A DNA stretch of 6,863 nt from Omnitrophica WOR_2 bacterium GWA2_47_8. Lineage in GTDB: Bacteria > Omnitrophota > Gorgyraeia > Zapsychrales > GWA2-47-8. Each line of letters opens with the position of its first letter. Position 1 is the first letter of the stretch. A program made the position numbers and the translations under genes. The stretch lies in the NCBI GenBank assembly GCA_001805375.1, contig MHFY01000057.1, positions 5,706 to 12,568 of the forward strand, read 5' to 3'. Shown one piece after another: positions 5,140 to 6,863 of the stretch. The notes beneath the pieces were generated by a model. That model was not told the DNA's origin and made no database searches. It saw nothing but the letters and a program-made list of their open reading frames with translations.

Positions 5140-6254
5140 AAAAAATTGCCTTGCTTGGCGGATCGCGGTTTATCGGCTTTCATTTATTAAAGGCCCTGCA
5201 CCGCGAAGGCCATGAGGTCACCCTTTTTAACCGCCAGTTAAGCCCGCCTCCCGAGCCTTTCCCGAAAGGGGTCAAGTTTGTCAAAGGCGACCGGAACCAT
5301 CCGGAAGATCTAAAAAGATTATTCATTCAGAAATTCGACGTGGTTTTTGATATCTCCGGATTCACCTTGAATCATGTGAAGCCGATCATCGAAAATTACC
5401 GTCCGCACATCGGCCATTATATTTTTTTAAGCAGCACCGTTGTTTATAAAAAACCTTATTCTAACCCGCTTAACGAAAACAGCCCGGTCGATCTCACCCC
5501 GAACACCTACGGCGGTGATAAGGCGTTGGTTGAGCAATTTCTCTTAAAGGAGTTTCGGGAACACCGTTTTCCCGTGACTATATTTCGGCCGCACGGGGTC
5601 ATCGGCGCCCATGATGCCTCGGTGGCGGGGCTTGTTTTTTATCGGTTAGTTCATTCCCTCCCGATCCTGATCCCTAAAAATAGCGGCCGCACGAGTTATT
5701 TATCCGTCCACGACCTTGTTGAAGCGTGCGTGTTAAGCATGAATAACCCTAAGGCCTTCGGCTCAATTTATGTGGTGACCGGCTATGAGATGATAACGGC
5801 CCAGGACTTTGTTAAATTATGCGGCCACATTGTTTCGGTCTCACCGCAGATCAAATATGTCGATGCCCTCGTTCAATATGAAAATTATCGATACGCCAAA
5901 CCTAAACGGCATGTCTCCGTTGTTATCCCCTGGGCACGGGAAGATATGATATGCGATAACACAAAGATCGAAAAAGAATTAGGCATGCGGTTTACGTATT
6001 TGGAAACGATCTTAAAGGATATCCTGGCCTGGTTTAAGGAAGACCCGCAACGTTTAGCGTATTTTTCCTTAAGAGGGGAGCATTATATCCTGCGCGAGCG
6101 TACCGCTCCATTTCTCGCTGAGGTCTCGTGGGAACTCACGGATGATCTGGAAGGCCTGGTTAAGCAGTTTAAAAATAATTTGAAGCGGGTCGGATGGTTA
6201 AAAGAGGGTTATTTCAGGGTGAAGAGGAAGCTGGTTCGAGGTAACCGGATCTAA
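5136..6254 (+). CDS. NAD(P)-dependent epimerase/dehydratase-family SDR with C-terminal extension
   Basis: Cytoplasmic Rossmann-fold oxidoreductase of the extended or atypical SDR type, probably acting on a nucleotide sugar or similar substrate. The 372 residues show the dinucleotide loop LLGGSRFIG (6-14, the GG-x-R-FIG variant seen in atypical extended SDRs), then the beta2 end VTLFNR (28-33). FVKGDRNHPEDL (48-59) is the usual D-R/D position for the adenine loop. FLSSTVVY (97-104) holds the catalytic Ser/Thr, and YGGDK (125-129) is the Y-x-x-x-K active site. IFRPHGVIG (149-157) and SYLSVHDLVEAC (187-198) are substrate-side landmarks. The C-terminal NTKIEKELGMRF (275-286) is the typical N/S-x-K-x-x-x-x-LG segment where such proteins normally finish. 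About 70 more residues follow (302-372), with charged, amphipathic stretches and a basic tail (RVKRKLVRGN). The GTG start overlaps the preceding stop. It is convergent with the small minus-strand gene, ten bases away. The specific reaction is unknown. Confidence 0.85.
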   Translation: MKKIALLGGSRFIGFHLLKALHREGHEVTLFNRQLSPPPEPFPKGVKFVKGDRNHPEDLKRLFIQKFDVVFDISGFTLNHVKPIIENYRPHIGHYIFLSSTVVYKKPYSNPLNENSPVDLTPNTYGGDKALVEQFLLKEFREHRFPVTIFRPHGVIGAHDASVAGLVFYRLVHSLPILIPKNSGRTSYLSVHDLVEACVLSMNNPKAFGSIYVVTGYEMITAQDFVKLCGHIVSVSPQIKYVDALVQYENYRYAKPKRHVSVVIPWAREDMICDNTKIEKELGMRFTYLETILKDILAWFKEDPQRLAYFSLRGEHYILRERTAPFLAEVSWELTDDLEGLVKQFKNNLKRVGWLKEGYFRVKRKLVRGNRI

Positions 6255-6264
6255 GGAAGGTTCT

Positions 6265-6636
6265 TTAATCTTCGGTGTTTGCGCGGCCCGCGTTCTTTTT
6301 GATGCTCTCATCATACAATTCCAGGGCTCTGTTCTTTAACAGTTTTTTGGCCTGGTCATTGCATTTTTTGGACGATACGAGGGGCTCGAATAGATCATAT
6401 ATGAGGAATTCATCAAACCCTTTATCTTCGATCAAGGAAAATTTGTTGTTTACCAGTTCATTGATGAATTGGCAGGACTTCTCAACTGTTCCGGTCGCGT
6501 CCTCGTTTTTGATCTTATCTTTGAGGTAGGTGCTGAAGGTCTCAAAAACAAAAATAGTCTCTTCTTCAAATTGCTCATCGATGAGGCTTTTAAATTCCGG
6601 GACGGTCGTGAATAGGTTTTCGATAAGTACGTTCAT
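6265..6636 (-). CDS. Small acidic helical protein of unknown function
   Basis: No family recognised. The 123-residue product is largely predicted helical, and acidic at the N-terminal half (EFKSLIDEQFEEETIFVFE, 14-32). A central pattern of amphipathic segments follows: CQFINELVNN (55-64), FDEFLIYDLFEPL (74-86) and AKKLLKNRALELYDES (96-111). There is no signal peptide or membrane segment. Two cysteines (55, 92) are isolated. The size, acidity and helical make-up are common among immunity or antitoxin-like proteins, but no toxin gene is next to it and I do not assign that role. ATG 6636 is the first in-frame start and has no convincing Shine-Dalgarno. The coding frame is open over the whole length, while the competing plus-strand frame (6275-6529) gives a Ser/Leu-rich composition typical of antisense reading. 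A TTGACA -35-like box lies 66 bases upstream. Confidence 0.65.
   Translation of the reverse strand: MNVLIENLFTTVPEFKSLIDEQFEEETIFVFETFSTYLKDKIKNEDATGTVEKSCQFINELVNNKFSLIEDKGFDEFLIYDLFEPLVSSKKCNDQAKKLLKNRALELYDESIKKNAGRANTED
6282..6300 (+). terminator. Candidate terminator of the split-barrel/SDR operon
   Basis: CGCG (6282-6285) pairs with CGCG (6289-6292) around a 3-base loop, closed further by a G-U pair at 6281/6293, and is followed by TTCTTTTT (6293-6300). The stem is short but entirely G-C, with a good U tract, 27 bases after the SDR stop. It is embedded in the 3' coding end of the convergent small gene. Confidence 0.35.
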
Positions 6637-6745
6637 GTTTTAAGAAATCCGGGCTAGCGGGTTGTTTTTCTTAGTGAATGGTTTATCATAATTTAAAGGG
6701 CATGTCAATTGTGCTTTTTAAAGGAAGGACGGGCTCTGAACCTTG
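6637..6745. promoter_or_regulatory. Divergent promoter region with candidate -35 box
   Basis: This 109-bp AT-rich gap lies between the small minus-strand gene and the plus-strand PAP2-like gene. A perfect TTGACA on the minus strand (6703-6708) is a candidate -35 for the small gene, but the matching -10 at 17-base spacing (TAAACC, 6680-6685) is poor. On the plus strand CATAAT (6687-6692) is a possible -10 without a good -35. The inverted repeat at 6692-6722 occupies the centre. Confidence 0.35.
6692..6722 (+). promoter_or_regulatory. 11-bp dyad / leader hairpin upstream of the PAP2-like gene
   Basis: TTTAAAGGGCA (6692-6702) pairs along its full length with TGCTTTTTAAA (6712-6722), counting two G-U pairs, around a 9-base loop. 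Because of the G-U pairs the full stem forms only in plus-strand RNA. As DNA it is a dyad with two mismatches whose centre contains the minus-strand TTGACA. It is directly followed by GGAAGG (6723-6728). It could be an operator or an RNA leader hairpin; no known family is recognised. Confidence 0.4.
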
Positions 6746-6863
6746 ATGGTCAGGCAGCTTGACGAACATATCCTATTTTTTTTAAATCATGTTCTAAGGG
6801 ACGATTTTCTGGACGGCTTTATGTTCATGGTTTCCGAACTGCAATTTTGGGCGGCGGCGGTCT
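6746..6863 (+). CDS. PAP2-like lipid phosphatase, N-terminal fragment cut by window edge
   Basis: Thirty-nine codons are open to the end of the window. The reading LDEHILFFLNHVL (5-17) followed by LDGFMFMVSELQFWAAAV (22-39) matches the usual start of membrane PAP2 phosphatases. These open with an L-D-x-x-L-F-x-x-L-N helix, then P/D-x-LD-x-x-M-x-x-x-(T/S)-x-L-x-x-W. Such enzymes dephosphorylate isoprenoid or other lipid pyrophosphates at the membrane, for example undecaprenyl pyrophosphate recycling. The catalytic motifs (KxxxxxxRP, PSGH, SRxxxxxHxxxD) would lie beyond the window. An in-frame TGA at 6737-6739 limits the start to ATG 6746 or TTG 6743. The nearest Shine-Dalgarno-like GGAAGG (6723-6728) is unusually far (17 bases from the ATG). 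The call rests on a short segment. Confidence 0.5.
   Translation, partial: MVRQLDEHILFFLNHVLRDDFLDGFMFMVSELQFWAAAV

Noticed and set aside
6275..6529. Plus-strand open frame of 84 codons opposite the small acidic gene
   Set aside because: Ser/Leu-rich composition with no domain; it is the antisense shadow of the more plausible minus-strand gene.

Overview
The window looks like a chromosomal segment from a Gram-negative-type, probably uncultured bacterium. It has a secreted protein with a classical signal peptide, polytopic sugar-transfer enzymes of the polyprenyl-phosphate type, and short intergenic gaps with standard Shine-Dalgarno sites. G+C is moderate over most of it but clearly lower in the first gene (19 of 60 bases at 241-300, against 31 of 60 at 5161-5220). 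Gene content resembles genomes of groups such as Omnitrophota, but nothing here fixes the taxonomy.

Layout. Positions 21-1418 (+) encode an AT-rich exported, beta-rich protein of unknown function. Positions 1419-2147 are a decayed patch. It holds a 16-residue remnant of the C-terminus of a GT39-like glycosyltransferase (minus strand, 1520-1570), then a nucleotidyltransferase pseudogene (plus strand, 1623-2147) broken by an in-frame TGA and apparently by indels. The intact gene for a relative of that glycosyltransferase follows convergently on the minus strand (2149-3306). A 44-bp stretch of the two glycosyltransferase C-termini matches at 41 positions and forms a direct repeat spaced 662 bp apart, flanking the nucleotidyltransferase.

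From an AT-rich 87-bp divergent region, a second, different membrane glycosyltransferase-like gene runs on the plus strand (3394-4569). It is followed by a translationally coupled pair: an FMN-binding split-barrel protein (4669-5139) and an NAD(P)-dependent epimerase/dehydratase-like SDR with a long C-terminal extension (5136-6254). A small acidic helical protein lies convergent on the minus strand (6265-6636). At the right edge begins a plus-strand gene not bounded by the window, whose 39 visible residues look like the N-terminus of a PAP2-type lipid phosphatase (6746-6863).

Taken together, two GT-C type membrane enzymes, a nucleotide-sugar-type SDR and a PAP2-like phosphatase fit polyprenyl-linked sugar chemistry at the cell envelope; the shared pathway is inferred from context only. 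No CRISPR array, tRNA, rRNA, transposase or complete defence system is visible. The most informative signals are the decayed repeat-flanked patch at 1420-2230 and several leader hairpins, two of which directly abut a GGAAGG motif.
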